DNA of 64,000 bases from Cucumis sativus (GCF_000004075.3 NW_022279584.1:90365-154364); one strand, 5' to 3'; numbered from the stretch's first letter, positions 11,283 to 23,372 are shown. The notes: generated from the sequence alone by a model not told the origin. Translations and numbers: made by a program.

Positions 11283-13571
11283 TGTAACGCCCCAACTTTT
11301 CTAGAAGGTTTAGGTCATTACTATTTAAGTAAATATAGATTTTTTTTTTAATATACAAGAAAATAAATTAAAATTTGAGGAAAAACTTTAAATAATAAAA
11401 ATAAATAAATAGTTAAAATAACTAATCTAAATTCTACTTTCGACCCAAAAATAGAGGAAATATACTTAAAGTAATTGAACTGGAGTTCTGAAATAAATCT
11501 ATGAAAATATAACTACTGAAATATAAATGTGAAAGAAAACTGAACGGTTCCCTATGGCGATCCACGGTCACTTCTTATCATTCGCCAGTTTTCCCTTGCC
11601 TCTACCCTTACCTGAAAACTAAACATTTAAAAGAGTGAGTATAAATTTATACTTAGTAAGAGACCCATATTGGTCTCAGTATGTGTCTGTTAACCTAGAG
11701 TCATGTAACATGGTACTGCATACTATTGCGCTCCCGAATGCATACTATCCAATGGTTCCGTAGGGACACATTTGGGCTCTCGGTGAACCCGAAGGAATAA
11801 CCCTATAGGAGAGTCGGGTTGTAAGTGATCCCATCGAATCACATCTCAAACCAGCCACATAGGCATACATAGGTGGTGAACCCGAGGGACCCTCATATGG
11901 TATGACTCTAACAGGCAAAACTAACAGAACACTATAGCCTATACATGCTTATCATAGCATCAACATCTTAGCTCAGTTACACATAACTCAAAAGTCACAT
12001 ATTTGATCATAGCATGCCTCAACAAAGAATATTATATCTAAATCATAATATGGTTTACTAAGTAACTATTTATACAGCCATCTCAAATAGACATATTATA
12101 CATCTCTTACTTACACTACTAAACAATACATAACATACCTGCAACTTCCAAGTAGGGTTTAGTACGAAAAATCTCTTACCTGGAGATTCACAAAAGAAAT
12201 AGTACTCCTCTGATTGAGAGTCAAATCCTCACAATAAACTCAGTCCTAAACATGAACAAAATTAAACTTAATAATTTTGTCAATCTATCACTTTACTGTT
12301 TAATTAGGCAACCAATTCAATCAAACTTACCCCAAAGATTTAAAGTTGATCTCAATACAACCTTAAATTGAAATTTGCACAATTCAATTCCTCAACCACA
12401 CCTTAACCTTCAAAAAACATAATACAACTCATTCCAGTGCTAACTTATTTAAGACCCAAAACAATAATTATTTGGGCATACCAAACCCAACAAGAACTAA
12501 GCAAAAACTCACCAAGGGCTTAAATATGTTGCAGACGGCTAAAACTGAAGGTGGCTCGGCTAGCAAGGCTTCGGCTCGGGTCTTGAGACTCACGGCTCGC
12601 ATACGGCTCACACAGGATCGACTCAGTTGTGTATGGCTCGCGTACGGCTTACATGGAACGGCTTGGATCAACAGAGATGACTCACGCGGCTCGGTGAAGG
12701 GACACGGCTTGAACTGACGCGGCTTGGACGTGTGGCTCGCGAAAAGAAAATTGTCATGGCTTGAATCCTTGACTGTCAAGCGCGATGATGTCCGGCGGTG
12801 CTGTGCAAGTGGAGGCTACGACCGATGATGGTTTCGACAAAAGAGAGGGTTACGATCGACGACGCGAAGGAGGAGCGAACGGCGGATAGGGGTCGTTCGA
12901 CTGTCCGATGCAACACGAGTCAACACGGCTGGAGAGAAACGAACGGTTGTGCTTCGTGACCGTGATGCTTCGACTATGCGACCGTGACGAGGACTCTCTC
13001 ACTGGAGTGTTGTGCGCGACGATGGCTGAAGTGGGGCGGCGACTGCTCTAGGGTTGAATGGTGAAGAAGAAAGAGGGGTGGAGAAGATGGACATGAAAAA
13101 TGAAAGAGGCTTATTTAATATATACAATAATAATAATAATACAGTATTATTGTCATTATCTTTATTGTCATTATTTAATTTCCCCAACGAACTCATTTTT
13201 TTCTATTTCAAATAATTTTTCTCTTTCTTCATTACCGACTCAATATATCATCAATAACTTCTCTCTTTTCCATAATAATTATATTATGAATAATTATATT
13301 ATCCCATAATATAATTATTCTTATTCCTCTATAACTTTGCTTATACTGATAAAAAATAATTACTCATAATACTTCAAACTTTACAAATTTAATTTACCAA
13401 CCAATCAATCCAAAAATCACCACTTTAACAATAGGATTTCAAATTTCAGAATTAACCACATATCACTCCAACGTACTTAACTTCCACAAATCAAATAATT
13501 TCACACATAACACCTAAAAAATTTCAATATAACACACATTAAAGTTAACTTACTAGTTTTGGGGTGTTATA
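11283..13571 (-). mobile_element. 5' LTR of the minus-strand Tekay element
   Basis: This is the full 2.29-kb LTR. On the plus strand it reads TGTAACGCC... to ...GGGGTGTTATA. It shares a block with the LTR at 339-2492 (CACGGTCACTTCTTATCATT near 11565). Between 12530 and 12750 it contains a GC-richer patch with six GGCTCG motifs. A probable minus-strand TATA region lies at 13105-13140 (complement of TTTAATATATACAATAATAA). Confidence 0.85.
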
Positions 13572-14160
13572 TTGAAATCAATCATTTCCTTCATCCACCT
13601 TCATCTACGTTTGTGCCCAGCTCTCACGACCACCATCAAAATATTTTTCTCTCCAGTGAATCGTGTTTGTGAGATAGCCAGATTCAGCATTCACCACCCA
13701 CAAATCTCCAACTCTGAACCCATTCGGTTAGATACCCACCTAAAATCGGACTGATTCTGATTCAACAGTCACAACCCACACGTTTCAGCAGTCACCGGTG
13801 AACCTATTTGATGAGATATCTGGTGAACCCATTAGTTTGTAGCTTTTAAAAAGATAAACTCTTATACTTTTGTGTACGTTACTCTGAACGCTTTTGTTTA
13901 CTGTGATGTTCTATGCTAATTTGTATTGTTTTCTAACATATCTTCCAATTGCTAGGAAGAAGTTGCTTAAGTGATTCTTAAAGAAGGGTAAGGAGAGGTA
14001 ATGATTCATACTCCTTGAAAATTAAATCCGTATTTTTATTTATTTGTATTATCTTTAAGATTTTGAAAAGTTTTTTTTACGCTTGTGTATCCAAAGAATG
14101 AATGAATGCTTTCGATTTGTAATTATTGAATTGGTTTGTGCTTCAATATTACAAAACCAA
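13572..14160. other. Unassigned sequence right of the Tekay element
   Basis: No recognisable protein. It may be the remaining half of the element into which Tekay inserted, whose left part ends at 6246, but I cannot show this. A 60-codon frame at 13572-13754 has no motif. Confidence 0.35.
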
Positions 14161-14450
14161 TTATAATTTTAAACTATATTCATTTAACTTAATAACATTA
14201 ATTAAATTATAATTTCTATTAATATTGATTTAAGAGTGTCATTAGTGTAATTATATCAATATAATGCGATCTTATCCAATTTTACCAACAAAAAACAAGT
14301 CAAATATGAACTAATAAATCCACACTCTTTGTCATAAGAGATATAATAACGTTTTTATGGGTCATTTTAAAAAATGACAAAACAACTTTTTCTTTTGAAT
14401 TTTAGCAAATAGCATTTTTTATCTGAAAAAGATACATCAACCCATAATAA
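14161..14450. repeat. AT-rich repeat flank, copy of 51441-51727
   Basis: It is nearly identical to the sequence directly left of the CACTA element at 51728, including TTTAAACTATATTCATTTAA and the target base triplet TAA. The left block was therefore copied after CACTA had inserted. A more diverged copy lies at about 54300-54540. Confidence 0.85.
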
Positions 14451-15955
14451 CACTACAACAAATCTGGGTTGTAGTGTCAGGTGAAAAAAATGAAAAATTG
14501 TCTTTATTGTCGTTTTTGAAAAGGTGGATCAAACCGACATTAATGATAAGGGTTTAATGTCGTTTTTAAATCGACATTAATGATGAGCCAGTTTTATTTT
14601 TTTTTTGAATTTTTTGTATTTTTTTCCTAATTTCCACCATTTTTAATTTCTTTTTAAAAAATTGTTAGGTTTTAAAAAGTAAATTTTTCCTCTCTTTCTT
14701 ACTTTTCTCTTTCTTACTCTACTCTTTCCCTATCAATTTTTCTTTTATTTCTCTCCAAGTTGGTTTCTAATTTTGTTCTCTTCTCAATCTGTGACCCTAG
14801 ATCGCGAACGGCAACCAATCTTCATCGTGCTTCCACCGCAAAAATCCTTGGGTTTTTTCATTTGATTGTTAACTTGTGACTGCTAGGTAGCATTATTGAT
14901 TATTAATTGTCTTTATTTTTTCAAATGTGCAGCCTTATTCATACTATCTTTTGTTAGAAAAATGAAAGAAGAGAAGGCATAGAAATGAGCTTGGTAACTA
15001 GCATTCTTGTAGGTGGATTTGCCAAAATGGAAAATGTAGAGTAAGTAATTTTGGTATAGCTATTTGGAGTGTTATGTGAAGCACAATATCTTCATAATGT
15101 GATGCGTTTTGGTTTTCGATTGAGATCAATCTTGGTAATTAATTGTTTTGAATTGTGTTTTATTTTATCTTTTAGTAGTAAATGTTTTTGTTTTCTTTAG
15201 TTTAGTTTGAGTATTAGTCTGTTTTGATATATTTGTAGGTTGCATCTATTTATCCATATATTTATCTTTGATCAATACCTAGCTAGTGGAGTCTCTTCTT
15301 TTTATGGGCTTCCTTATATTCCATGTTCTTTTACTATATATTTGAGATTTTCACCTTCCATAAATGAAATAAATTAACTATTTTCATTTGAAAAGAAAAA
15401 CGATCCAATAGGAGTTTGTAAGATTATTTATCATCTCCATTGTTTAACTTTCTCTATAAAAACAATGTTGCTATTGATGGGTAAATTTATACAATTAAGA
15501 GTAAGAAGCCTATAGACTAGCATTGCTAAATTGAACATTCAAAATTTGCTTTGAAGTAAGAGTCGAGGATGGTATAATTATTCTTTAGTTGTATTCCTCT
15601 TTTTCTTATAGATCTTTGAAGAACCAAATTAGGTTATTTTCTTCTTCTTAATGAGTTGTTTGATCAAAGCTTATTTTCTTCTTTATTTTTGCAGCACTTT
15701 TGGGTTGCCATTTCAATTGTCTTCTTTGTTGCTGCTACATTATTTACTCTACTGAAACTTTGTGGTAATTTTTAATTTTCCACATTTAGATTGCAGTCTG
15801 TTTAGTTTGATTTTAAATAATATGTACTAATTTTGTAAATTCTAGATTTAATATTCCCCAGGTTGTAAAGTATATTTTGGTCTTAGATAGCCAGCCAAGC
15901 TAAGCTAAGTAGATGGAAGCAATTGTTGAAGTTGAAGATTGTGAAAGCGTTTAAG
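14451..15955 (+). mobile_element. Truncated copy of non-autonomous CACTA element
   Basis: It begins with the CACTA terminus CACTACAACAAATCTGGG and has the same subterminal repeats (ATTAATGTCGTTTTTAAATCG) as the complete copy at 51728-53815. It follows that copy to ...GAAAGCGTTTAAG at 15955. The last ~555 bp, including the right terminus, are missing; after four bases (ATTT) the sequence changes to the acidic-protein pseudogene. One internal segment near 14586-14640 differs from the other copy and has CCTAATTTCCACCATT instead of a CACTA subterminal repeat. No transposase is encoded. Confidence 0.85.
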
Positions 15956-15959
15956 ATTT

Positions 15960-17385
15960 CATGCTTCTTCTCAATGCAAGAACATTCAGTGTATCTTCTG
16001 ATTATGTCCTGAATGCGGTAGGAAAAATGATATGAAGTTGTAATTCAAGCTAAGGTTTTGTTACATAAACCAAAATGCATCATGTTCCTACCTTATGCCT
16101 ACTACATTGCTAACAATACACTTACTGCACTCTCAGAGAAGGAACCAGAAATGGTTCTTGATGATATGTTAAAATCTTTTTGATGAAAATGTAATTAGTG
16201 CAAAGAGCGTTGATGATTCTAAAACAGAGGCACCTCATGCTAACTCGGATGTGCAATGCTTCTCTGAAGATGAAAAAGTAAATGAAGTTTCGAAAGATGA
16301 TGATTTTGTGGAGATTTCTGCTGAGGAAATCAATGAATCTGACAAATCTTCTCTGCCTACTGAAGACTTGGATGTTACTGAAGTTCACAAATCGAGCATT
16401 GCAGAAGAATTTGGTATGGAATTTGAATCTCAACAAAATGAGTCTACCTGTGAATTGGAACATAAAATTGAAGAAGATGTTGAAGAAGAAAACACACGTG
16501 AATAACTCTGCTGAAGAACTGTCTCTTCCCCACGAAAATGTGGAAGAAGAAACTGAAGTTGATGGAGATGATGCCTTGAGCAGTGATGAAGAATCTTTGG
16601 AAGTGAAAGACAATCAAGATGAAAATGATCAGATCCCACAACCGGAAATGTAGCATCAGATGCTGACATTGAAGGAGACAAGAAGGAAACAAAAATGGAG
16701 AAAAGTTCCGTTCAAGCTGAAGAAGATGATACAATTATCAATAAGTCCACGGAGGAGTTCCCCGAGAATGTTTCTGATGATTTGGTTGATGTCAAGATCC
16801 AATGGAAAATGGAAGAAGAAACTCTTCCTAAAGACATAATTGTCGAAGCTATCGACTCACAACCAGAAATCCCAAATGCCATTGTTCAATGTGAGGAAGC
16901 TTTGGTGGAAATCACTATCACATCCTCCAACAACAATGCAGTTCAATCATTGGCAAACCAATTCCCTAGGCCAACAATAGAAGCCAAATCTCCCGTTGAA
17001 GAACAAACCATTAGTTTGCTAATGGACAACCCAGATGCTGAGGAAGAAGAAGCTGAAAAAGAACAGAACAAAGCAAAGTTCATTCAGTTAGTGGTGAAGA
17101 AAGATAATACTAGCCTAAGGCAGTTGAGGAAGTTGTTCAAGGAAAAACTCCAACTTAACCATAAGAAGATGGAAAATAATAACATCAACACAAAAGTTGT
17201 TGGAGGTGGCGTGAAAGTGAGAACTGCTTTACAACCAGTGCCGGAAAACAGAATGACCGTGCATTAAAAGTCTAGAAAGAGAGAGCATTGTGCATGGTTC
17301 AAACTGTGGTTTGCCTCATGTTATTGATTTTGTGTTTGTTTTATTCTTTCCATGATGTATTTTGAGAGGAGGGAAAAATGAGGTA
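15960..17385 (+). pseudogene. Acidic-protein pseudogene, left copy
   Basis: The reading frames give a protein very rich in Glu, Asp and Ser (for example EDEKVNEVSKDDDFVEISAEE) with a basic C-terminal motif (SLRQLRKLFKEKLQL) and the ending VRTALQPVPENRMTVH, stop at 17265-17267. I recall similar C-termini in uncharacterised plant proteins but cannot name the family. Frames change at about 16500 (after ENTRE) and about 16650 (after QPEM). Both breaks are shared with the copy at 58091-59630. A third shift, an extra T at about 16181-16185, is private to this copy. An intron-like segment ends CTCTCAG near 16137. The 3' untranslated part runs to 17385. Confidence 0.75.
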
Positions 17386-18059
17386 AATGATTAGTTTGTC
17401 TGAATTTTTGTTCATCAGTTCAATAATAAAAATGCTAGTAGTTTGTGTTTTAAAAAAAACAATACACTTACTGCAACACCAAGATACAGGTTGTAGCCAA
17501 ATTTCAGGAAAAAAATATATTCAGATTTTTGCATATCGAGAATTTGGTGAAACGCACCTTGAGTTTATTTACTCAACTAATCCACGAGAATTTGTGATAT
17601 GAACACTCTTGGCAGAGGTCCATTGACTCCATCACCATCATCAGCAGCATTAGAAATGGAGGGAGGTGAAAACCAAAATGCTTTCAACTTTTTGGCTGGG
17701 AATGATAATTCTTCTTTTGAGTATATCCAAAATACAGGTAAAATCTTGCTAATGAGTCAATCCCACGCCCATCCATCTATTTCATCACAGAATACAAACA
17801 CAACTTCAACATTAGTTACAGTAAAGAATTGATTGTTGACTCAACCAACATCAAGCAGCTTTTTTTATTTAACAATGTTGACTCAACTTAATTAGTATGC
17901 ATTGTACAATAGAAGTAGAAGGCATTGTACAAATGAAGTAGAGTACATTGTACAAATGAAGTAGAGTACATTGTACAAATGAAGTAGAGTACTATTACAA
18001 CTTCAACCATAATTATGTTATACAACCCAGCATTAGAAATTGAATAAAGAACCTTTGTT
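17386..18059. other. Unassigned segment with possible exon remnants
   Basis: Two short open frames lie at 17387-17602 and 17599-17832. The second starts MNTLGRGPLTPSPSSAALEM and may derive from an exon, but no family is recognisable. The segment also contains the 23-bp tandem repeat listed separately. Confidence 0.35.
17901..17992. repeat. Four tandem units of 23 bp
   Basis: The unit is ATTGTACAAATGAAGTAG plus AGTAC. Units two to four (17924-17992) are identical and the first differs at several positions. Each contains the palindrome TGTACA. Confidence 0.9.
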
Positions 18060-18359
18060 CACCTTTACCTAAAATACTAGCCTTTGTGTCCTCTCCACTT
18101 GATTTCTACTTTGGAATCATATTATTGTTAAACCATTTAATCACCCAAAAGCTTAAGCTGATGGGTTAAGATAAATTTTATATTGTATCACCTAGAATTC
18201 ACTTCACTTTTGAACATAAGGACCTCCTCAACTATCTACTCACTTTTGAACATACAACCTTGATAGAACACAGATGTGGTGTTTCTATTATATTGATATT
18301 TGAAACTCAATGTTACAATAAAAAGAAAATTACATAGAAATTACAAACAACAAACAAAG
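18060..18359. repeat. Dispersed repeat R, left half (interrupted by Reina)
   Basis: The sequence continues after the Reina element at 23741-24110, and the two halves together match 36060-36590. This gives an empty-site copy at the other locus (CAAAGAAACCCTCCTAATCC), which confirms the insertion point. Confidence 0.8.
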
Positions 18360-18364
18360 AAACC

Positions 18365-18727
18365 TGATAGACCCCCAATTATACACCAGTACAGTAGAAG
18401 GAAGAAGAAGCAAGGTTAATCGCACGTGCTAGGGAGAATAGCCTTAGTTTTAATATTGTTAGTAGATGCTCCATAATAAAATAATAGAGCACAAGTAGGA
18501 GTTTGTTATGGAGAGAGAAAGTTAGTTAGAGTATGAATAGGAGTTGGGTATGGAGTATAAATAGGGGTCTGTTGGGAGGGAGAAGGGTGAAGAATTAAGG
18601 CTGCAATATTCCTTGAAAGAGAGGAAGGGCAAGGGGTTAGGGTTCTTTATATTTTCTTTTACTGCTTTGAGATTGTAATTCCGTTGCAAATATCAATAAA
18701 TAGAAACACTATATCAGTGTTCTATCA
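18365..18727 (+). mobile_element. 5' LTR of the Reina element
   Basis: 363 bp, TGATAGAC to TCTATCA. It differs from the 3' LTR only at GAGCACAAG (here) versus GAGCATAAG. A TATA box TATAAATA lies at 18556-18563. Confidence 0.95.
18556..18563 (+). promoter_or_regulatory. TATA box in the Reina LTR
   Basis: TATAAATAGGGG is a strong match to the plant TATA consensus in the middle of the LTR. The same site is at 23564-23571 in the 3' LTR. It would place transcription start about 30 bases downstream. Confidence 0.7.
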
Positions 18728-18730
18728 AAT

Positions 18731-18742
18731 TGGTATTAGAGC
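18731..18742 (+). promoter_or_regulatory. tRNA-Met primer-binding site of Reina
   Basis: TGGTATTAGAGC lies three bases after the LTR end. It matches the initiator tRNA-Met site TGGTATCAGAGC with one change. Confidence 0.85.
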
Positions 18743-18769
18743 CTGTCGAATCTGGGCAAGGAGAAAACC

Positions 18770-21271
18770 ATGGTTAACACGCGATCAGAAGAGAGAATGG
18801 AAGCTTACGATCAGGAAATGTTGCTGATAAAGAAAGAAGTGAGTAAAATTCCAGCGATCGAAGAAAGCTTAACAGCGATCAGTCATCAAACTGAAAAGAC
18901 GCATCAAATGCTGATGATACTCATGGATTCCATTGCGAAAGAACGGACGACAACCAGTGAGAAGTTGGCAGACTACGGCGCACAAGAAACTGGAGGCAGA
19001 AAAAGTAATGAAGGAGAGAGTTCGACAAGTAGGAGAGGTGAGAACGAAACAAAGGAGAGGAGGACTGAGGACGAAGAGGGTGCGAATGAGAGAGACAAAT
19101 TCAAGAAGGTCGAAATGCCAGTATTCAATGGCGAGGATCCGGATTCGTGGTTGTTCCGCGCCGACCGGTACTTCCAAATTCACAAACTGAGTGATGCAGA
19201 GAAGGTTTTGGTGGCGACCATCAGTTTTGAAGGTCCAGCGTTAAACTGGTACCGAGCACAAGAAGAACGCGATAAGTTTACAGGATGGCACAATCTTAAG
19301 GAGAGATTGCTGGTGCGGTTTCGATCGTCGAGAGAAGGATCCATTTGTGGGCAATTCTTAAGGATTAAACAGCAGACCACAGTGGAGGAATATCGCAATG
19401 AGTTTGATAGGTTGATGGCACCACTTGCCGACCTGCAAGATCGTGTGGTAGAGGAGACGTTTATGAATGGACTGTTCCCGTGGATCAAAGCTGAGGTAGT
19501 TTTTTGTAAACCGGTTGGTTTGGCCGAGATGATGCACGCAGCTCAACTCGTGGAGAACCGGGAGATCATTCGCAAGGAGGCGAACCTAAACGGCTATGCC
19601 AAGGGTAAATACCCCCCTCCAAACTCTTCAATCATCAGGAGTAGTGCAGCGATGAACCACAGTGAGGACAAAGGAAATACCATATTTCCAATACGGACGG
19701 TGACATTAAGAACAGCGACTGGAGAAGTTAAGAAAGAAGGCCCGACGAAGAGACTACCCGATGCAGAATTTCAAGCCCGAAAAGAGAAGGGACTTTGCTT
19801 TCGCTGTAATGAAAAGTACTTTCATGGACACCGATGTAAAGGAAGGGAGCAAAGGGAACTAAGAATGTATGTGGTGAAGGAGGATGAGGAATATGAAATT
19901 GTGGAGGAAGCGGAATGGGATGAGACAGAATTGAACTGTGTCGAGATAAATCCAGAAGATCAGGCTATCGTTGAACTTTCCATAAATTCAGTGGTTGGGC
20001 TGACGAATCCCGGAACGATGAAGGTGAGAGGAAAGATTAAGGATAGAGAAGTAATTATCCTAATAGATTGTGGAGCAACCCATAACTTCATCTCGGACAA
20101 GGTGGTGCAGGAACTGAGTTTACCGACAAAGACTACTTCACACTATGGAGTGATTTTGGGCTCGTGTGCAGCTGTGAAGGGGAAAGGAATTTGTGAAGGC
20201 ATCGAGCTAGAACTGGAGGGATGGAAAGTGGAAGCAAACTTCTTACCACTTGAGTTGGGAGGAGTAGATGGAGTACTAGAAATGCAGTGGTTGTATTCAT
20301 TGGGCGTGACGGAAGTGGATTGGAAAAACTTGACCATGACTTTTCTACACAATGGGAAGAAGGTGAAAATCAAAGGAGACCCCAGCTTAACCAAAGCCAT
20401 GGTTGGCCTCAAGAATATGATTAAGTCATGGAGGGATTCTGACCAAGGATTCTTAATTGAGTGCAGAGCAATGGAGACAATGTATGAGCCCCCAGAAGAT
20501 AATGGAATTGAGGAAGTACTAGCGGTGGACGAGGCAGTTTCAGATGTCCTGAAGAAATTCGAAGATGTTTTTACATGGCCGGAGACTCTACCTCCACGAA
20601 GAAGTATTGAGCATCATATCTATTTGAAACAAGGAACTGACCCGGTAAATGTGAGGCCGTATCGCTATGGATACCAACAAAAGGCAGAGATGGAGAGATT
20701 GGTGGAAGAGATGCTGAGTTCAGGGGTTATTCGCCCAAGTAATAGCCCATATTCCAGCCCGGTTCTGTTAGTACGGAAGAAGGATGGAAGCTGGAGATTC
20801 TGCGTAGATTATAGAGTCTTAAACAGCGTGACTATACCCGATAAGTTTCCCATTCCAGTTATTGAGGAGTTATTCGACGAGTTGAATGGAGCTAGATGGT
20901 TTTCAAAGATTGACTTGAAAGCTGGGTACCATCAAATTAGGATGGCAAGTGGAGATATCGAAAAGACAGCATTCCGTACACACGAAGGACATTATGAGTT
21001 CTTAGTCATGCCCTTCGGATTAACTAATGCCCCCTCAACTTTCCAATCTTTGATGAACACGGTATTTAAGCCATATCTAAGGAAGTTCATATTGGTGTTC
21101 TTCGATGATATTTTGATCTATAGCAAAAACTTAGAGGTACATCTCACGCATCTTGGACTAGCACTGGAAATCCTAAGAAGAAACGAACTCTATGCTAATC
21201 GAAAGAAGTGTAGCTTTGCACCAAGAACGCGTGGATTACCTAGGCCACATCATATCAGCTCAAGGAGTTGA
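18770..21271 (+). CDS. Reina gag-pol, first part: gag, zinc knuckle, protease, reverse transcriptase
   Basis: The open frame is 833 residues; the ATG ([13 protein letters not shown]) is the first after the primer site. Gag (Retrotrans_gag) spans about residues 105-275 ([20 protein letters not shown]). A zinc-knuckle-like cluster [14 protein letters not shown] starts at residue 343. The protease site is DCGATHNF with Asp433, Cys replacing the usual Ser. Reverse transcriptase has motif-A Asp715 in [11 protein letters not shown] and the catalytic pair in FFDDILIYS at 779-780. All catalytic residues I can see are present. Correct sequence ends near residue 815; the last residues ([10 protein letters not shown]) are out of frame because of a one-base shift at about 21220. 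In the cell the products would form the particle and copy the element RNA into DNA. Confidence 0.9.
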   Translation: MVNTRSEERMEAYDQEMLLIKKEVSKIPAIEESLTAISHQTEKTHQMLMILMDSIAKERTTTSEKLADYGAQETGGRKSNEGESSTSRRGENETKERRTEDEEGANERDKFKKVEMPVFNGEDPDSWLFRADRYFQIHKLSDAEKVLVATISFEGPALNWYRAQEERDKFTGWHNLKERLLVRFRSSREGSICGQFLRIKQQTTVEEYRNEFDRLMAPLADLQDRVVEETFMNGLFPWIKAEVVFCKPVGLAEMMHAAQLVENREIIRKEANLNGYAKGKYPPPNSSIIRSSAAMNHSEDKGNTIFPIRTVTLRTATGEVKKEGPTKRLPDAEFQARKEKGLCFRCNEKYFHGHRCKGREQRELRMYVVKEDEEYEIVEEAEWDETELNCVEINPEDQAIVELSINSVVGLTNPGTMKVRGKIKDREVIILIDCGATHNFISDKVVQELSLPTKTTSHYGVILGSCAAVKGKGICEGIELELEGWKVEANFLPLELGGVDGVLEMQWLYSLGVTEVDWKNLTMTFLHNGKKVKIKGDPSLTKAMVGLKNMIKSWRDSDQGFLIECRAMETMYEPPEDNGIEEVLAVDEAVSDVLKKFEDVFTWPETLPPRRSIEHHIYLKQGTDPVNVRPYRYGYQQKAEMERLVEEMLSSGVIRPSNSPYSSPVLLVRKKDGSWRFCVDYRVLNSVTIPDKFPIPVIEELFDELNGARWFSKIDLKAGYHQIRMASGDIEKTAFRTHEGHYEFLVMPFGLTNAPSTFQSLMNTVFKPYLRKFILVFFDDILIYSKNLEVHLTHLGLALEILRRNELYANRKKCSFAPRTRGLPRPHHISSRS

Positions 21272-23316
21272 GGTCGATCCGGAAAAGATAAGAGCAATTA
21301 AAGAATGGCCTACACCTACAAATATAAGAGAAGTTCGCGCGGTTCCTGGGCTTGACAGGATATTACCGAAAGTTCGTCCAACATTATGGATCAATGGCAG
21401 CTCCTTTAACTCAGTTAGTGAAGAAAGGAGGGTTCAATTGGACTGACGATTCAGAAGAAGCTTTTCAAAGGCTGCAACAAGCGATGATGACCCTACCAGT
21501 CTTAGCATTGCCAGATTTCAGTAGCACCTTTGAATTGGAAACGGATGCATCGGGGTATGGCATAGGAGCTGTGTTAATGCAAGCCAAGAAACCGATTGCC
21601 TACTTCAGCCACACCTTGGCAGTAAGGGACAGAGTAAAGTCAGTCTATGAAAGAGAATTAATGGCCGTAGTCATGGCTGTACAGAGATGGAGACCGTATC
21701 TACTTGGGAAACCGTTCATAGTAAGGACTGACCAGAAATCATTGAAGTTTTTACTAGAGCAGAGAGTAATTCAACCACAGTACCAAAAGTGGGTAGCCAA
21801 GCTATTGGGATACTCTTTTGAAGTACAATACAAACCAGGACTAGAGAATAAAGCCACGGACGCCCTATCCCGTGTACCTCCAGCGGTTCAACTCAGTAGC
21901 TTAACGGCACCAGCATTAATAGACTTATTAGTAGTCAAGAAGGAAGTGGAAGAAGATATCAGACTTCGCAAAGTATGGGATGAACTACAATCAGGGGAGG
22001 AGAATACTGAAAGAAAATTTTCTATCAGACACGGAATGCTAAGGTACAAGGACAGGTTGGTGTTATCTCAGTCATCAGCTTTGATTCCAGCCATACTGTA
22101 TACTTACCATGACTCTGTGATAGGTGGACATTCTGGTTTTCTAAGAACTTATAAGAGAATTACTGGAGAGTTATATTGGGCCGGAATGAAAACTGACATC
22201 AAAAGGTACTGTGATGAATGTCTTATTTGTCAGAAGAATAAATCCTTGGCTTTAACCCCGGCTGGGCTATTACTGCCATTGGAAGTTCCCACCAACATTT
22301 GGAGTGATATCTCAATGGACTTCATTGAGGGGTTGCCGAAATCATGTGGCTTTGAAACTATATTTGTAGTGGTCGATAGGTTCAGCAAATATGGTCATTT
22401 CCTTGCTCTCAAACATCCTTTCACAGCGAAAACTGTAGCAGAAATATTTGTTAAAGAAATTGTGCGTCTACACGGATTTCCTAAATCCATCGTATCGGAT
22501 AGAGATAAGGTATTTGTGAGCAGTTTTTGGAAAGGAATGTTCAAATTGGCTGGCACTAAATTAAATAGAAGCACGGCATATCACCCACAAACAGATGGTC
22601 AGACAGAAGTGGTCAACAGGAGCGTGGAAACATATTTAAGATGTTTCTGTAGTGAGAAACCGAAGGAATGGGCAAAATGGCTACACTGGGCAGAGTATTG
22701 GTACAATACCACCTTCCACCGGTCATTGGGAATCACTCCTTTTCAGGCTGTATACGGTCGCACACCCCCTCCGTTATTATACTATGGGGATCAAAGCACA
22801 TCTAACTTCCTGTTAGATGAACAACTCAAGGCAAGGGATGAAGTCTTGGAAGTATTGAAGGAACACCTTCGAGTGGCTCAAGATAAAATGAAAAAGACTG
22901 CAGATTTGAAGAGAAGAGATGTGGAATACAAGGTTGGTGACATGGTGTTTTTAAAAATTAGGCCATACAGGCAATCTTCCTTGCGTAAGAAAAAGAATGA
23001 GAAACTGTCCCCAAAGTTTTTTGGGCCATTTGAAGTTACAGAACGAATAGGACTGGTAGCATACAAGCTCCAACTACCGGAATCGTCATGTATTCACCCA
23101 GTCTTTCATGTCTCGCAACTTAGAAAGATGGTGGGAAATCACACCATGTTGAAACCAGAAGAAATGGCCTGTTTAAATGAAAACTATGAGTGGTTGGCTA
23201 TTCCGGAGGAGATATATGGGTATTCGAAGAACAAGGAAGGAATGTGGGAGGTGCTGATTAAATGGCAAGGGCTACCACCTCAGGATGCATCTTGGGAGGA
23301 GTATGAAGAATTTTAG
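21218..23316 (+). CDS. Reina gag-pol, second part: RNase H, integrase, chromodomain
   Basis: After the shift near 21220 the frame continues as [19 protein letters not shown]. It shifts again near 21340 ([11 protein letters not shown] against the expected loop before LTGYYRKF) and then stays open for 654 residues to the stop at 23314-23316. RNase [14 protein letters not shown] and [15 protein letters not shown]. Integrase: zinc finger with GGHSG and CDECLICQK, then the D,D,E core in [16 protein letters not shown] and [14 protein letters not shown]-terminal chromodomain-like end reads [21 protein letters not shown]. Both shifts behave like single-base insertions and lie ~120 bp apart; they could be real lesions or sequencing errors. 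Confidence 0.9.
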
Positions 23317-23357
23317 AAGAAATTTCCGAATTTTCACCTTGAGGACAAGGTGCATTT

Positions 23358-23366
23358 GGAAAGGGA
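23358..23366 (+). promoter_or_regulatory. Polypurine tract of Reina
   Basis: GGAAAGGGA lies just before the 3' LTR start at 23373. This is the expected place for second-strand priming. Confidence 0.75.
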
Positions 23367-23372
23367 ATGTAA

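Larger units (their letters stand above)
6247..13571 (-). mobile_element. Tekay-type Ty3/gypsy retrotransposon, 3' LTR largely deleted
   Basis: On the minus strand the order is: 5' LTR (13571 to 11283), tRNA-Met primer site, gag, protease, reverse transcriptase, RNase H, integrase and chromodomain, then a short 3' LTR remnant (6464 to 6247). The domain order and chromodomain are those of Tekay/Del chromoviruses. The 3' LTR keeps only its last ~218 bases, so the element cannot transpose by itself. I found no clear target-site duplication (TTAAT left, TTGAA right). Confidence 0.9.

Noticed and set aside
6247-13576. Target-site duplication for the Tekay insertion
   Set aside because: The five bases on each side (TTAAT and TTGAA) do not match convincingly and the LTR end at 13571 is mutated, so no duplication is claimed.
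16251-17267. A live host gene for the acidic protein
   Set aside because: The frame changes twice in both copies and each copy has a further private shift. Splicing might rescue it, but no good donor/acceptor pair was seen at those points.
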